DNA from: Aquisediminimonas profunda
GTDB taxonomy: Bacteria > Pseudomonadota > Alphaproteobacteria > Sphingomonadales > Sphingomonadaceae
Assembly: GCF_019443285.1 (NCBI RefSeq)
Contig: NZ_CP080327.1
Location: 1,291,001-1,355,000 of the forward strand
Direction: 5' to 3'
DNA: 64,000 nucleotides
Shown here: in pieces, positions 1-8,795 of the stretch
How the letters are laid out: every line of letters begins with the position of its first letter
Position numbering within the stretch: the stretch's first letter is position 1
Position numbers and translations under genes: made by a program
The notes under the pieces: generated by a model
What the model was told of the DNA's origin: nothing
Database searches by the model: none
What the model saw: only the letters and a program-made list of their open reading frames with translations

Positions 1-1
1 T

Positions 2-604
2 CAGGGCAATATATTTGAGAAATTCTTACTGAACCCAGCGGCGCTTGCACTTAGCAGCTACTTGCTCGGCAGCAGCATGGTGCTGAACAATAGTTTGGGA
101 TTTGTGAAGGGGCGTTCCGGCGATTCCTTTTACCGAATTCACACAGACAGCCTTATGATTCCCGATCCGTTTCCCCCCTACGCGCAGATTGTCAACTGCA
201 CTTTCATGTTAACGGATTATACCTTGGAGCGTGGCTGCATCGGAATTGTGCCCGGAAGTCACCGATATCTCCGCCATCCCACCGCTGATGAGGAAAAAGC
301 ATACGAATTACTGGAGCCGATCGAGGCTCCAGCTGGATCGCTACTTATCCTGCCCGCATATACTTGGCACGGCGCATTCCCAAACCTGACCGACGACACA
401 CGCGTCACCCTAGTGCAGGCATTCAGCCGAATCCACATAACGCCGTCAATCGATCGCAACATTCCGCAGGATATTATCGAACGGAACCCAGACAGATTTG
501 CTAAATTGCTAGGCCGCGATCTGATTACAGGATTTGGTACCGAGGGACCTCAAATGAGTCGGTATGAGGACATGTACATGATTGAGCGCAACCCCCTCTC
601 ATAA
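2..604 (+). CDS. Phytanoyl-CoA dioxygenase (PhyH) family protein, 5' partial
   Basis: The reading frame is open from position 2 and no start lies in the window, so the N-terminus is missing. The roughly 200 visible residues carry the Fe(II)/2-oxoglutarate facial triad of PhyH-type oxygenases: HTD at 140-148, the distal histidine of WHGAF near 368, and the TRVTL arginine near 401 expected to bind the 2-oxoglutarate carboxylate. The GIVPGSH strand is also typical. The family hydroxylates acyl-CoAs and diverse small molecules in the cytoplasm; the substrate here is unknown. It is the first of five genes on one strand (acyl-CoA ligase, aldehyde dehydrogenase, transporter, PLP enzyme), which suggests an oxygenase step in a catabolic route. 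The family is clear; the exact role is inference. Confidence 0.85.
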   Translation, partial: QGNIFEKFLLNPAALALSSYLLGSSMVLNNSLGFVKGRSGDSFYRIHTDSLMIPDPFPPYAQIVNCTFMLTDYTLERGCIGIVPGSHRYLRHPTADEEKAYELLEPIEAPAGSLLILPAYTWHGAFPNLTDDTRVTLVQAFSRIHITPSIDRNIPQDIIERNPDRFAKLLGRDLITGFGTEGPQMSRYEDMYMIERNPLS

Positions 605-728
605 GACCCGTTTTGGAGCAGGTGCACGAGTAAATGCTCTAGGGTGCGTGTTTAAGTTGGGTAGAAAAATTGGTCATTCCCCAGATCAATTCGGCATCTC
701 GAATTACTGCTCCGCAAGGAACAACCAT

Positions 729-2195
729 ATGATCTCTACGCTCGCAGATGTTCCTCGCATGGCCGCCCATCGGTTCGGTGAGCGCATCGCTGTCGAATGC
801 GGCAGGGAAAAGCTAAGCTTTGTCGAAATTGACCGCTTGTCAGATTTCATTGCATCAGATCTGGATATCAAAAAAAGTGATCGGGTTATTCTCTTCGGAG
901 AGAACAGCACCTCCTGGATTACTCACTTTTATGGCATCCTCAAAGCAGGAGGCATTGTTGTGCCCGTCAATGCCTTGCTTACACATGAAGAAGTTGCTGT
1001 GATTGCGGCACATTGTGGTGCCAATACGGTAATCGTTTCGCCCGCGGTTCGGAATAAAATCGGCGATGGGCTACCCGGGCTTTCCCTTTTGTCTTGGGAC
1101 AGAACGGTCGAAGCCACCAGCTATGTGCCACAAGTGATCTTGGACACCCAGCCCGCCGCGATCTGCTATACTTCAGGAACCACTGGAACGCCCAAGGGCG
1201 CGACGCTTACGCATCGGAACATGCTTTCAAACGCCCTCCTAACCGCGACGATGCACGTCAAGAACGAACGAGACGTAATGCTTAGCGCCCTGCCATGCTC
1301 CCATGTCTACGGCAACGTCGTCATGCAATCGACCTTTCTGTCTGGCGCAAAATTGAACTTGTTCGCGAATTTCGAACCTGGAGCCATGCTGGATGCAATT
1401 GAGCAACAGAAAGTGACGATCTTTGAGGGTGTGCCAACGATGTATTACTATCTGTTGGCCGAGAATCTTGAGGCAAGAGATCTATCTTCACTGCGCCTTT
1501 GCACCGTTGGAGGTCAGGCCATGCCTGTTGAAAGGATGAAAATGGCGCAGCGTCGCCTTGGCGCCAACCTCGTCGAGTTATGGGGAATGACCGAGCTGGC
1601 TGGTGTCGGCATGACTCACAGCGCCATAGCTGCGACAATCGGAGAAGCACCATTTGGCTCGATCGGCACGACATTGCCCTCATTAGAGGCAAGACTCATG
1701 AGTTTGACAAAACAGGGCGACCTCGCCGTGGAGGGCGAGGTCGGCGAACTGCAAATCCGTGGGCCTATTGTTATGCAAGGATACTGGAACGCAAAGGAAG
1801 CAACAGATGCCGCGATCGACGCGGACGGCTGGTTGGCAACCGGCGACATAGCGACGGCGGATAGCGCAGGTAATTACAAGATCGTGGATCGTAAGAAAGA
1901 CATGATTCTGACTGCGGGATATAATATCTTTCCGACCGAACTCGAAGCGGTGATCGCGACCCACAGAGCCGTGTCGATGGTTGCCGTGGTTGGCATACCC
2001 GATCAACTCAAGGGCGAAATCCCTCGGGCGGTAATTGTTCCCAAAGATGGATACAATATCGACGTCGCCGAATTGGACGCGCATTGTCGCGCCAAGCTTG
2101 CCTCATACAAGATCCCCCGTGAGTTCGTATTTGTCTCTGAACTGCCCAAAACGAGCTCAGGCAAAGTCCTACGCCGTGCACTGAAGGAAACCTGA
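729..2195 (+). CDS. AMP-dependent acyl-CoA synthetase/ligase
   Basis: ANL-superfamily adenylating enzyme of 488 residues that would activate a carboxylic acid to its CoA thioester through an acyl-AMP. The P-loop-like YTSGTTGTPKG motif is near residues 147-157. The ATGD motif, the hinge (YKIVDRKKDMI) and the C-terminal catalytic lysine in KTSSGK (about K479) are all present, so the enzyme looks complete. I chose ATG 729 because AAGGA sits 8 bases upstream. The frame extends back to TTG 582, but that stretch overlaps the preceding gene and does not look like family sequence. A 124-base gap separates it from the dioxygenase. The acid it activates cannot be told from sequence; fatty, aromatic or other acids are all possible. 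Confidence 0.9.
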   Translation: MISTLADVPRMAAHRFGERIAVECGREKLSFVEIDRLSDFIASDLDIKKSDRVILFGENSTSWITHFYGILKAGGIVVPVNALLTHEEVAVIAAHCGANTVIVSPAVRNKIGDGLPGLSLLSWDRTVEATSYVPQVILDTQPAAICYTSGTTGTPKGATLTHRNMLSNALLTATMHVKNERDVMLSALPCSHVYGNVVMQSTFLSGAKLNLFANFEPGAMLDAIEQQKVTIFEGVPTMYYYLLAENLEARDLSSLRLCTVGGQAMPVERMKMAQRRLGANLVELWGMTELAGVGMTHSAIAATIGEAPFGSIGTTLPSLEARLMSLTKQGDLAVEGEVGELQIRGPIVMQGYWNAKEATDAAIDADGWLATGDIATADSAGNYKIVDRKKDMILTAGYNIFPTELEAVIATHRAVSMVAVVGIPDQLKGEIPRAVIVPKDGYNIDVAELDAHCRAKLASYKIPREFVFVSELPKTSSGKVLRRALKET

Positions 2196-2281
2196 TCGTG
2201 CCTACGAATTCTGTTGGAGGCCAGTGTCACCCATGCTGCCAATGCCGAGACCCAGAGACAAATTTATTCGGGAGTTAAGTA

Positions 2282-3703
2282 ATGGATTTTGAGAATAGCT
2301 ACCAGATGCTCATTAACGGGAAGCTTGTCAGCACTCCCACCAATTTTGAAGTACTCAATCCCGCAACTGAAGAGGTGATAGCTCGTGCACCCTGCGCGAC
2401 GCGCGATCTGCTACGGGACGCGGTAACTGCGGCGAGGAATGCATTTCCTATATGGAGAGATACGCCTATTGCGGAGCGTCAGCGCGTCGTTCGGCAAATT
2501 GGAACGGCAATCGAAACCAATGCAGATGCGTTGAAGCGCCTCCTGACCCTTGAACAGGGTAAAGCTCGCGCAGGAGCCGACTGGGAGATTGATGGCTCGG
2601 CAGCTTGGTGCGCGGCGATCTCAGAGCAATCGCTCACGCCTGAAATCATCGAAAATGAGAAAAACCATTTTGTTGAAACGCGCCGCGTTCCATTGGGCGT
2701 TATCGGTGCAATCACACCTTGGAATTTTCCCGTGTTACTTGCCATTTGGAAAATCGCTCCGGCTCTTCTCACTGGCAACACTATGATCTTGAAGCCCTCT
2801 CCTTTTACTCCGCTGACCAGTCTCAAGCTAGGAGAGTTGGTACAGAGCATCGTCCCCCCGGGCGTACTCAATGTCTTATCGGGCGGAGATGAACTCGGGA
2901 GCTGGATCTCAAGCCATCCTGATATCGATAAGATCAGCTTTACCGGATCGACGTCAACTGGCAAAAAAATTGTGCAAGCGGCGAGCAACACCTTGAAGAG
3001 GGTCACTCTTGAGCTGGGTGGCAATGATCCCGCGATTGTAATGCCCGACGTCGATCCGACTGCGATCGCAAAGGAATTATTTTGGGCTGCATTCCAAAAC
3101 AGCGCGCAGTTCTGTGTAGCAGCCAAGAGAATTTATATTCACGAGGACATCTACGATGCTGTGCGTGACGAACTCGTTACCTATGCCAAGACGATAAAAA
3201 TCGGTAACGGAAGTCATCAAGGAACCGAGCTCGGTCCAATACAGAACCGGATGCAATACGAGAAGCTGAAGGACCTGATCGCCGACATCAAATCTAATGG
3301 TAGTAAAATTGCGCTTGGTGGCGACGTCCCTGTAGGCCAAGGTTACTTTGTGCCAATCACAATCGTGGACGACCCTTCCGAAGACTCACGGATTGTAAAG
3401 GAAGAGGCATTTGGACCAATCCTTCCACTTCTGAAGTTCAACGACATCAACGACGTGATCGCTCGCGCCAACGACACACATTATGGACTGGCAGCTTCTG
3501 TCTGGTCGAATGATCTCGCACTTGCTCGCAAAGTTGCCGAGCGAATAGAGGCCGGCACGGTTTGGATTAATGAAGTACACGTGTTCGGCCCGCACATAGC
3601 ATTTGGCGGTCACAAGCAATCTGGAATAGGAGTTGAGAATGCGCGCGAAGGCTTGGCCGAGTATACTAATTCGCAAACAATCATGCAGCGTCAGCTTATT
3701 TAA
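2282..3703 (+). CDS. NAD(P)-dependent aldehyde dehydrogenase
   Basis: A 473-residue aldehyde dehydrogenase of the standard family length, oxidising an aldehyde to the acid with NAD(P)+. Visible catalytic elements are the oxyanion asparagine in TPWNFP (N148), the cofactor lysine in ILKPSPFTPLT (K171), the general base in LELGGNDP (E245) and the nucleophile in SAQFCVA (C278). The C-terminal AFGGHKQSGIG segment is also typical. The ATG start has a GGGAG-type ribosome site about 8 bases upstream. It lies 86 bases after the acyl-CoA synthetase on the same strand and probably belongs to the same catabolic unit. The glutamine usually seen before the cysteine (GQ.C) is replaced by SAQFC, a variant that also occurs within the family. 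Substrate unknown. Confidence 0.92.
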   Translation: MDFENSYQMLINGKLVSTPTNFEVLNPATEEVIARAPCATRDLLRDAVTAARNAFPIWRDTPIAERQRVVRQIGTAIETNADALKRLLTLEQGKARAGADWEIDGSAAWCAAISEQSLTPEIIENEKNHFVETRRVPLGVIGAITPWNFPVLLAIWKIAPALLTGNTMILKPSPFTPLTSLKLGELVQSIVPPGVLNVLSGGDELGSWISSHPDIDKISFTGSTSTGKKIVQAASNTLKRVTLELGGNDPAIVMPDVDPTAIAKELFWAAFQNSAQFCVAAKRIYIHEDIYDAVRDELVTYAKTIKIGNGSHQGTELGPIQNRMQYEKLKDLIADIKSNGSKIALGGDVPVGQGYFVPITIVDDPSEDSRIVKEEAFGPILPLLKFNDINDVIARANDTHYGLAASVWSNDLALARKVAERIEAGTVWINEVHVFGPHIAFGGHKQSGIGVENAREGLAEYTNSQTIMQRQLI

Positions 3704-3778
3704 ATCAATGCAGCTAAGAAGCGCGATTCGAGTGTCTGAGTTTCCAGTCAATCCTGCGGCATTGAGGAGGCGCAGAAG

Positions 3779-4702
3779 TTGTTCGAGCGATCGGTGCCTA
3801 TGACGAGCGCTGTCGAGTTGTTAGGTCTTTGGGTTCCATCACTAATGCCATATATCCTAGCTCTTCTCATGGGGGGCGTCGGGCTGAGCGTTAGTCTGAC
3901 ACAGCTGGCCGAAAGTGCCATTCGATGGCGCTTACTCGCTGCAGTGACGGTTTCCATGCAACTAGTTCTGCCGCTATTTGTGCTGTGCGCAGTGACCATG
4001 TCGGGGCTGAGCCCTGCGATCGCTATCGGAACCGTCGTTCTGGCCAGTTGTCCTGGCGGTTTGTTCTCGAACTATCTGACTGCTGTTGCCCGGGCGAATA
4101 CCGCCCTTTCGATAACGCTCACCACCTACACCACGATTATCTACACATTCACTGCCCCATTCTGGGCATGGGTCGCGATGTCGCAATTTGCGCTTAAGGA
4201 TATGTCGCCGCTGGTCGACTATCAACCCATTAATGTATTTGTTTCTCTTCTACTTTCGGTTTTGTTGCCAGTTCTAGGCGGCTCCACGCTGCGTAGCTGG
4301 CGACCAACATTTGCGGACCGTTTCGGGCCGGCTGTAACGAACTTTGGAGCAACAATGTTGATCGTCGCATATGCCGCACTGACCTATCGAAATTCCGACG
4401 AGATCGAGCGAAGTTTGCAAGAGGCGATCGCGCCTGTAATCGGGTTTCTGCTCATATCAGTATTGATGTCGCTTGTTCTTGCAAAGCTCATGAAGCTCAA
4501 TGGTGCCGACAGCGCAGCACTCTCGATAGAACATGTGGTTCGTCAGGAGGGCACAGGGATCATGATTGTCGCCTCCTTTATCGGAGTGCCGCTCGCGGCG
4601 CTTCCAATGCTGCTCAGTTCTTTGCTTGGTCTCGCAGTCGCAGTTCTAATTGTCTTCGCGTCCCGATTAGGTGCTTGGCAGCCGAACAGGCAACAGGTAT
4701 GA
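3779..4702 (+). CDS. Bile acid:sodium symporter (BASS)-like transporter
   Basis: A hydrophobic protein of 307 residues with about nine predicted membrane segments. The GTVVLASCPGGLFSNYLTAVARANTALSITLTT region matches the conserved core of BASS-family carriers, which co-transport organic anions with sodium across the inner membrane. The start is TTG at 3779, preferred over ATG 3800 because a strong GAGGAGG stands 8 bases before the TTG and nothing comparable precedes the ATG. Its stop overlaps the next gene by four bases (ATGA), so the two are probably translationally coupled. In this cluster it most likely imports the substrate of the acyl-CoA ligase and dehydrogenase, but that is inferred from position only. 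Confidence 0.8.
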   Translation: MFERSVPMTSAVELLGLWVPSLMPYILALLMGGVGLSVSLTQLAESAIRWRLLAAVTVSMQLVLPLFVLCAVTMSGLSPAIAIGTVVLASCPGGLFSNYLTAVARANTALSITLTTYTTIIYTFTAPFWAWVAMSQFALKDMSPLVDYQPINVFVSLLLSVLLPVLGGSTLRSWRPTFADRFGPAVTNFGATMLIVAYAALTYRNSDEIERSLQEAIAPVIGFLLISVLMSLVLAKLMKLNGADSAALSIEHVVRQEGTGIMIVASFIGVPLAALPMLLSSLLGLAVAVLIVFASRLGAWQPNRQQV

Positions 4703-5934
4703 TAAGCCGATTGCCAACCAGAAGTTCGCTACTTGCTCGGGCCTACGGCGCAGGAGTGACACCAGCAGGCATCGCGCTACCATCCGAGGGACTAGCTAGG
4801 ATTTATCCAGGCGTATTTTCAGCTTTCGACACTAGCGCGTCCGAGCTCCCTGAGACAGAATGGATCGACTTGGGAATCGGTCTTAACTCGCTGCCCCCAC
4901 CAGAAGCGATCAATGCTTTGAGAGAAAGTGGATCAGGCGACCCCCAACAAGAGCTGCGCCAAGCAATCCATTGTAAGTATCGCGAGGAACAACGGCTCGA
5001 ATTTGATCCACTATGCAATATCCTTTTGACAGGGGGTGCACGCGTAGGAATCGCAGTTGCCATGCTCGGTCTCGTCGATCCTGGCGATATTGTAGTCATC
5101 CCGGATCCCGATTACATCGGCTTGGTCCATATGGCCGAGGCAGTTGGGGCGAGTGTTCGCAGATTTCCCATTATACTCCCGGCGAGCGGGCGCCTAACTA
5201 TAGATTTTGACTGCCTAGCCGAAGCGCTGGTCGGAGCGCGTATGTTTGCGTTTACGAACCCAAATAATCCGATGGGGGGGATCTGGCGAGAGGAAGACCT
5301 AAGGGAGTTGTCAAGAATTGCCGATCGCAACGGAACCCTGCTTTTGTGCAGCGAAATCTACGACAAACTGATTTTCGAAAGCCGGCCTTTCGTTTCGCTA
5401 TTAGCGAATGCAAACTTGGACCATACGCTCGTAATAAATGGGACAGCAAAAGCCTATAATCTTGCCGGTTTCGGCGTCGGTTGGATGGTTTGTGGGAGTG
5501 CCCTGCATGCCTACCTCCAAGATCTCATGATTTTGACACATCAGGCAGCTCCAGGAGTGCCTTCTATGAGAGCTGCCTCTGCAGTCTTAGCCCCAGGCGT
5601 TCGTGACTCGCTACCAGAATCTCAGGTTGGCATCATGCGGAAAGTGGCCCGCCGTTACCAGGATTTACTTCGTCGGCACACAGCTTCGGGAATCAACCTA
5701 CCGCAAGGCGGGCAATTTGTGTTTCCAGATTTTGCCACTGACGACCTTGCCTTGGCGATACAACTGAGACGCGAAGCTGGGGTGCTTACTGTTCCCGGAC
5801 AAATTTGGGGGATCTCGGGCCGCGGGCACCTGCGACTATCGTTGAATCCAGATCCGACGCGCTTTGAGGAAGGCTTGGAGCGCTTCGATAGAATCCTCTG
5901 TAGCTCTCTGCTCAAAGAGGCGAAGCAGATCTAA
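4699..5934 (+). CDS. Divergent fold-type I PLP enzyme (aminotransferase class I/II-like)
   Basis: A 411-residue protein with the aminotransferase I/II fold order: PNNPMGG (N190), the Schiff-base lysine in NGTAKAYNLAGFG (K251), and a C-terminal GHLRLSL arginine that normally binds the substrate carboxylate. Two normally conserved cofactor contacts look altered. The Asp of the DEIY element, which pairs with the pyridine nitrogen, is Ser (CSEIYDKL, S218). The Arg of the GxRxG phosphate-binding element is Gly (AGFGVGW). It may therefore be a specialised transaminase, a lyase, or of altered activity. The ATG at 4699 overlaps the stop of the transporter gene as ATGA; a TTG at 4675 is possible but less likely. 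It closes the five-gene cluster. Confidence 0.8.
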   Translation: MISRLPTRSSLLARAYGAGVTPAGIALPSEGLARIYPGVFSAFDTSASELPETEWIDLGIGLNSLPPPEAINALRESGSGDPQQELRQAIHCKYREEQRLEFDPLCNILLTGGARVGIAVAMLGLVDPGDIVVIPDPDYIGLVHMAEAVGASVRRFPIILPASGRLTIDFDCLAEALVGARMFAFTNPNNPMGGIWREEDLRELSRIADRNGTLLLCSEIYDKLIFESRPFVSLLANANLDHTLVINGTAKAYNLAGFGVGWMVCGSALHAYLQDLMILTHQAAPGVPSMRAASAVLAPGVRDSLPESQVGIMRKVARRYQDLLRRHTASGINLPQGGQFVFPDFATDDLALAIQLRREAGVLTVPGQIWGISGRGHLRLSLNPDPTRFEEGLERFDRILCSSLLKEAKQI

Positions 5935-6063
5935 CATTGAAGAAATATAAAAACACCAAGACTAAGCGGTCTCAAATTAAAAAATTGCGGTCTAGACATA
6001 ACACGCCTGCAGAGATTTAGAATTTTCAAGCAGGCCCCACGACCATCTTATTATCTAACCAAA

Positions 6064-6735
6064 TCACGCTTTCATAGCCACCACTGCCTCGAGTTTGTTT
6101 CTTGCGTCTCGCCAATGGGATTCAATCAACGTCGCGGCAGCCTCGCCATCGCCAGAATCGATGGCCCGTGCAATCGCAATATGTTGCTCTCGAGCCTCTT
6201 CGATTTGTCCTGCAGCGTAGCCCATAACGAGTCGCTCCTCGCGCAGAGACAGAGTTGCAGGATTGGGTCTCGCTCTGAGCAGATGCTCTGATTGCGCAGC
6301 CCGCACCACTTGGAGATGAAAATCAAGTTCAGGATTATTATAAGGTGGGTGGACTGGACCGTTCAATGCCGCGTTTAGTATACCCCGCTTCATATTTGGA
6401 TCGGCTCGCTCGGCCGCAAGTTTGGCCGCAAGCTTCTCAAGCGTGCAGATAATATCAAGCAAATCCAAAATATCGCGGAAAGACGGCTCAGTGACCTTGT
6501 ATCCGCGCCGCAATTGCTCGACCAAGCCTAGCGCTCGCAACTTTGCCAACGCGTCACGCAGCGGCGTTCTGCTGATTCCTAGCTCCTCTGCCAGTCGGTC
6601 CAATACCAACCGCTCGCCCGGTTGATACACACCAGCCTGAATTGCCTCTTCGATCCGCGTGGCCACTTGATCGGCAAGATCATGCCGCTGAACTGGAGAA
6701 ACTTTTCGTAGGAATGAATCACTTTGATCAATCAT
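6064..6735 (-). CDS. GntR-family transcriptional regulator, FCD (FadR) subfamily
   Basis: A 223-residue regulator: winged helix at about residues 17-85 (DLADQVATRIEEAIQAGVY, then GISRTPLRDALAKLRALGLV) followed by an all-helical FCD effector domain with the expected acidic and histidine metal ligands (ELDFH, REQH, IESH). FCD regulators bind organic acids and repress catabolic genes. It faces the 3' end of the catabolic cluster and is the likely regulator of it. The frame extends upstream to ATG 6810, but I prefer ATG 6735 because a perfect 12-base palindrome of the type these proteins bind lies just upstream (6743-6754). Neither start has a convincing ribosome site, so the start is uncertain. 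Confidence 0.9.
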   Translation of the reverse strand: MIDQSDSFLRKVSPVQRHDLADQVATRIEEAIQAGVYQPGERLVLDRLAEELGISRTPLRDALAKLRALGLVEQLRRGYKVTEPSFRDILDLLDIICTLEKLAAKLAAERADPNMKRGILNAALNGPVHPPYNNPELDFHLQVVRAAQSEHLLRARPNPATLSLREERLVMGYAAGQIEEAREQHIAIARAIDSGDGEAAATLIESHWRDARNKLEAVVAMKA

Positions 6736-6742
6736 GCGCCGC

Positions 6743-6754
6743 TTCGTATACGAA
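6743..6754. promoter_or_regulatory. Palindromic operator candidate for the GntR regulator
   Basis: TTCGTATACGAA is a perfect 12-base palindrome 7 bases upstream of the preferred start codon at 6735. It fits the GT-(few bases)-AC half-site pattern known for FadR-subfamily GntR operators. Autoregulation is inferred; no second copy was seen in the window, but the promoter of the catabolic cluster lies off the left edge. Confidence 0.5.
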
Positions 6755-8161
6755 ACCCCAAGATCTGCCAAGCGCTTTGGAGATACGCCTAATTGGTGGT
6801 GAATTGCCATCTTAGAGTGGGCTGCCGGTTTGGTGAGACTGCCGGCAACTCGAAGCGCTTGGGATTGGCGGTAACTCCCTGCGAACTTCCCATTGCAAGG
6901 TCGTAAGTCGATGAAAGCGAAGCGCTCTCTTTAAGGAACAGATGGCAGCAGTATTGAAGCAGGCCAACTTGCGCTTGCCGAAGGTGAATCTAATTTGCTT
7001 GATTTAGTTTATCGACCAGACATTTTTCCGGCGGGTGAGACAGCGCGGCGTTTTAGATTGGCTACTGCAAAATGTTACTTCAGTTGCTCCAGTCGCTTTT
7101 GCGCTCAAACTAGTATCGCCCAGAAAGCAGCGCTCCCGCATTGGGGATATCCTTGCCTTGCGTCAGGAGGACATGTGACACTGCTTCTGAAAATCGTGAC
7201 TGACGGCGCTCAAGCTGGAGTGATGCTAGCCAATTGGCACGATCCGGCGCAGACTGGGCCTTGGGCGAGACACGAAAACAGCGAAGATTAAATTTGACAT
7301 AACATCTGTTATTGTCGCTTGTCCCTGTAAGCGCCAATTCGAAATGTCACCGCAGACATTCACAACTGGCGCACTTGTGGATGGCCCCTTTTCCAAAAAC
7401 CGCGCCAGTTCGGCACCATCCGGATGCTTGGCCCCATGGCGTTCTAGGACTTCTGTGATTCCATTATCCAAACCCTGCCGTTTCCCGACTGGCGTTGATA
7501 TTTCTCGCACAGCAAAGGCGCACATCAGACCTCAATCGGGCCGGATGCATTCATTTCACGAAACCGATTTATGGAACGTTGAGCAACCGATTGCTACGCG
7601 CGCACTATCAGGGACGTCATGTATCATGATTGCCCTTCAGCACTGACGGCAAGCGACGGTCACACTTCAGCGAAATCCCAGAGCGCGCTATAGTCGGGAA
7701 GGGATTTACCATTGATCGCCCAACGTGAAGTTGGGTTTCGCTGCGCTTATGAGATCAACTTTCTTAGCTATCGAGTAGCGTGCAGTTGGGCCCGACATGT
7801 GCGATATGCGGCTTGTGGACTTCACTTGAGCAAATGAACAAGGTAGGGTTCTGGCTCGAGGCGCACTGTCGAACGAGGCTCTGCATTGCGGCAATGACCC
7901 ACGCAGTTGGTCGGCCACGATCAACAACTTGTCATCGTCTCGATTTGCCATTTTTAGCGAAGACATTCGCAAGCTATACCCTTGGCCCAGTTAGACTCCC
8001 GGCTCCAAGAATGCTCCTACCCACACACGCCCATCAGTCCCCGCGCTCCCATATAGCAACCAACCCAAACGCCGCATTCGCCGAGCCCCGCTACCTTGCT
8101 ATCAAAAACACCCTGTTCATTGCCAACGCCACCTGCGCCTGAACGCCGGGAGGCTTTCGAA

Positions 8162-8196
8162 ATGCCTGAGGAATTTGGGAATGCCTGAGGAATTTG
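8162..8196. repeat. Two-copy tandem repeat, period 19
   Basis: ATGCCTGAGGAATTTG occurs at 8162-8177 and again at 8181-8196, so 16 bases repeat exactly at a 19-base period. No further copies flank it, so this is a short duplication and not a CRISPR array. Confidence 0.8.
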
Positions 8197-8359
8197 AAAA
8201 ATCCAGATACTCACGAAAACTGGTGCCCCATTGAGCCGCCGCGTTCACAACTCCCGGATCCCGCCGGAACCATATTACCCTGACGCCATTCAGTTGAACC
8301 ATCTCCTTCCGCAGGAAGAAATAAGGTGAAGCTGGCTGCGTAGCAGACAGCTTTACCCT

Positions 8360-8378
8360 ACCGGCCCGAAGGGCCGGT
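8360..8378. other. Hairpin ACCGGCCC-GAA-GGGCCGGT
   Basis: An 8-base-pair perfect stem with a three-base loop. No T-run follows on either strand, so it is not a clear intrinsic terminator. It is the first of three hairpins within 200 bases. Confidence 0.6.
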
Positions 8379-8508
8379 TATAACGCCGGGGAATTCGCTT
8401 GAGCTGGGAATCCTGCTTACTCTATTCAGGCTCAGTCCGATGTGATTTTAATATTTATAGGGACCCTCCGGATCTATCCGCGCCGGAGCGTCAGCGACGG
8501 CGCATATC

Positions 8509-8528
8509 TCTTTCGTTTTAACGAAAGA
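8509..8528. other. Hairpin with 9-bp stem
   Basis: TCTTTCGTT and AACGAAAGA form a perfect stem around a two-base centre. It lies 14 bases before the terminator-like hairpin at 8543. Function unknown; it could be a protein-binding palindrome. Confidence 0.55.
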
Positions 8529-8542
8529 ATACATAAAAGTCG

Positions 8543-8561
8543 GACCGGATTGTATCCGGTC
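8543..8561 (+). terminator. Terminator-like hairpin
   Basis: GACCGGAT-TGT-ATCCGGTC is a perfect 8-base-pair stem with a three-base loop, followed on the plus strand by an AT-rich tail (AATTTATTGTAATT) without a clean T-run. It might end transcripts crossing the gene-poor stretch, but no clear gene precedes it. Confidence 0.4.
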
Positions 8562-8627
8562 AATTTATTGTAATTATTGTATAAAAATATGGCCTTAGAT
8601 TCCACCGCACTTCAGCGTCGGGCTTTT

Positions 8628-8688
8628 TGTAGGGGGTGAAATACGGCCGTTAGCGTGCTGGCGCAGGCATTTTGCTGTAGGGGGTGAA
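8628..8688. repeat. Pair of 13-base direct repeats
   Basis: TGTAGGGGGTGAA occurs at 8628-8640 and 8676-8688, spaced 48 bases start to start, just 3' of the first island gene. Such direct repeats can be binding sites or iterons, but two copies are too few to say. Confidence 0.6.
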
Positions 8689-8795
8689 TTGGCCCTCCAA
8701 ACCCCGCCGATCACGAAACGCCATGCGAGAACGAAAGGTGCGTGGATGCCCAATTTGTTGCGGCCTCTCGCGCACTAGCACATAGCTTGGGATGA

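Larger units (their letters stand above)
6811..8795. other. Gene-poor stretch, possibly degenerate
   Basis: About 2 kb between the GntR gene and the unknown-gene island holds only short overlapping frames with no recognisable domain, no good ribosome sites and no consistent coding look. I see no transposase or phage remnant. The last 450 bases contain three hairpins and two short repeat pairs, listed separately. The stretch may be decayed sequence or a regulatory/replication zone; nothing more can be supported. Confidence 0.5.

Noticed and set aside
582..728. N-terminal extension of the acyl-CoA synthetase from TTG 582
   Set aside because: It overlaps the previous gene, is not family-like, and a better ATG with AAGGA lies at 729.
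6005..6035. GCCTGC/GCAGGC hairpin after the PLP enzyme as a terminator
   Set aside because: The stem is only six pairs with a 19-base loop and no T-run follows.
6995..7972. Several frames of 75-100 codons on both strands
   Set aside because: They overlap each other, lack ribosome sites and show no domain; the stretch looks degenerate.
8162..8196. CRISPR array
   Set aside because: Only two 16-base copies at a 19-base period, no spacers of normal length and no cas genes in the window.
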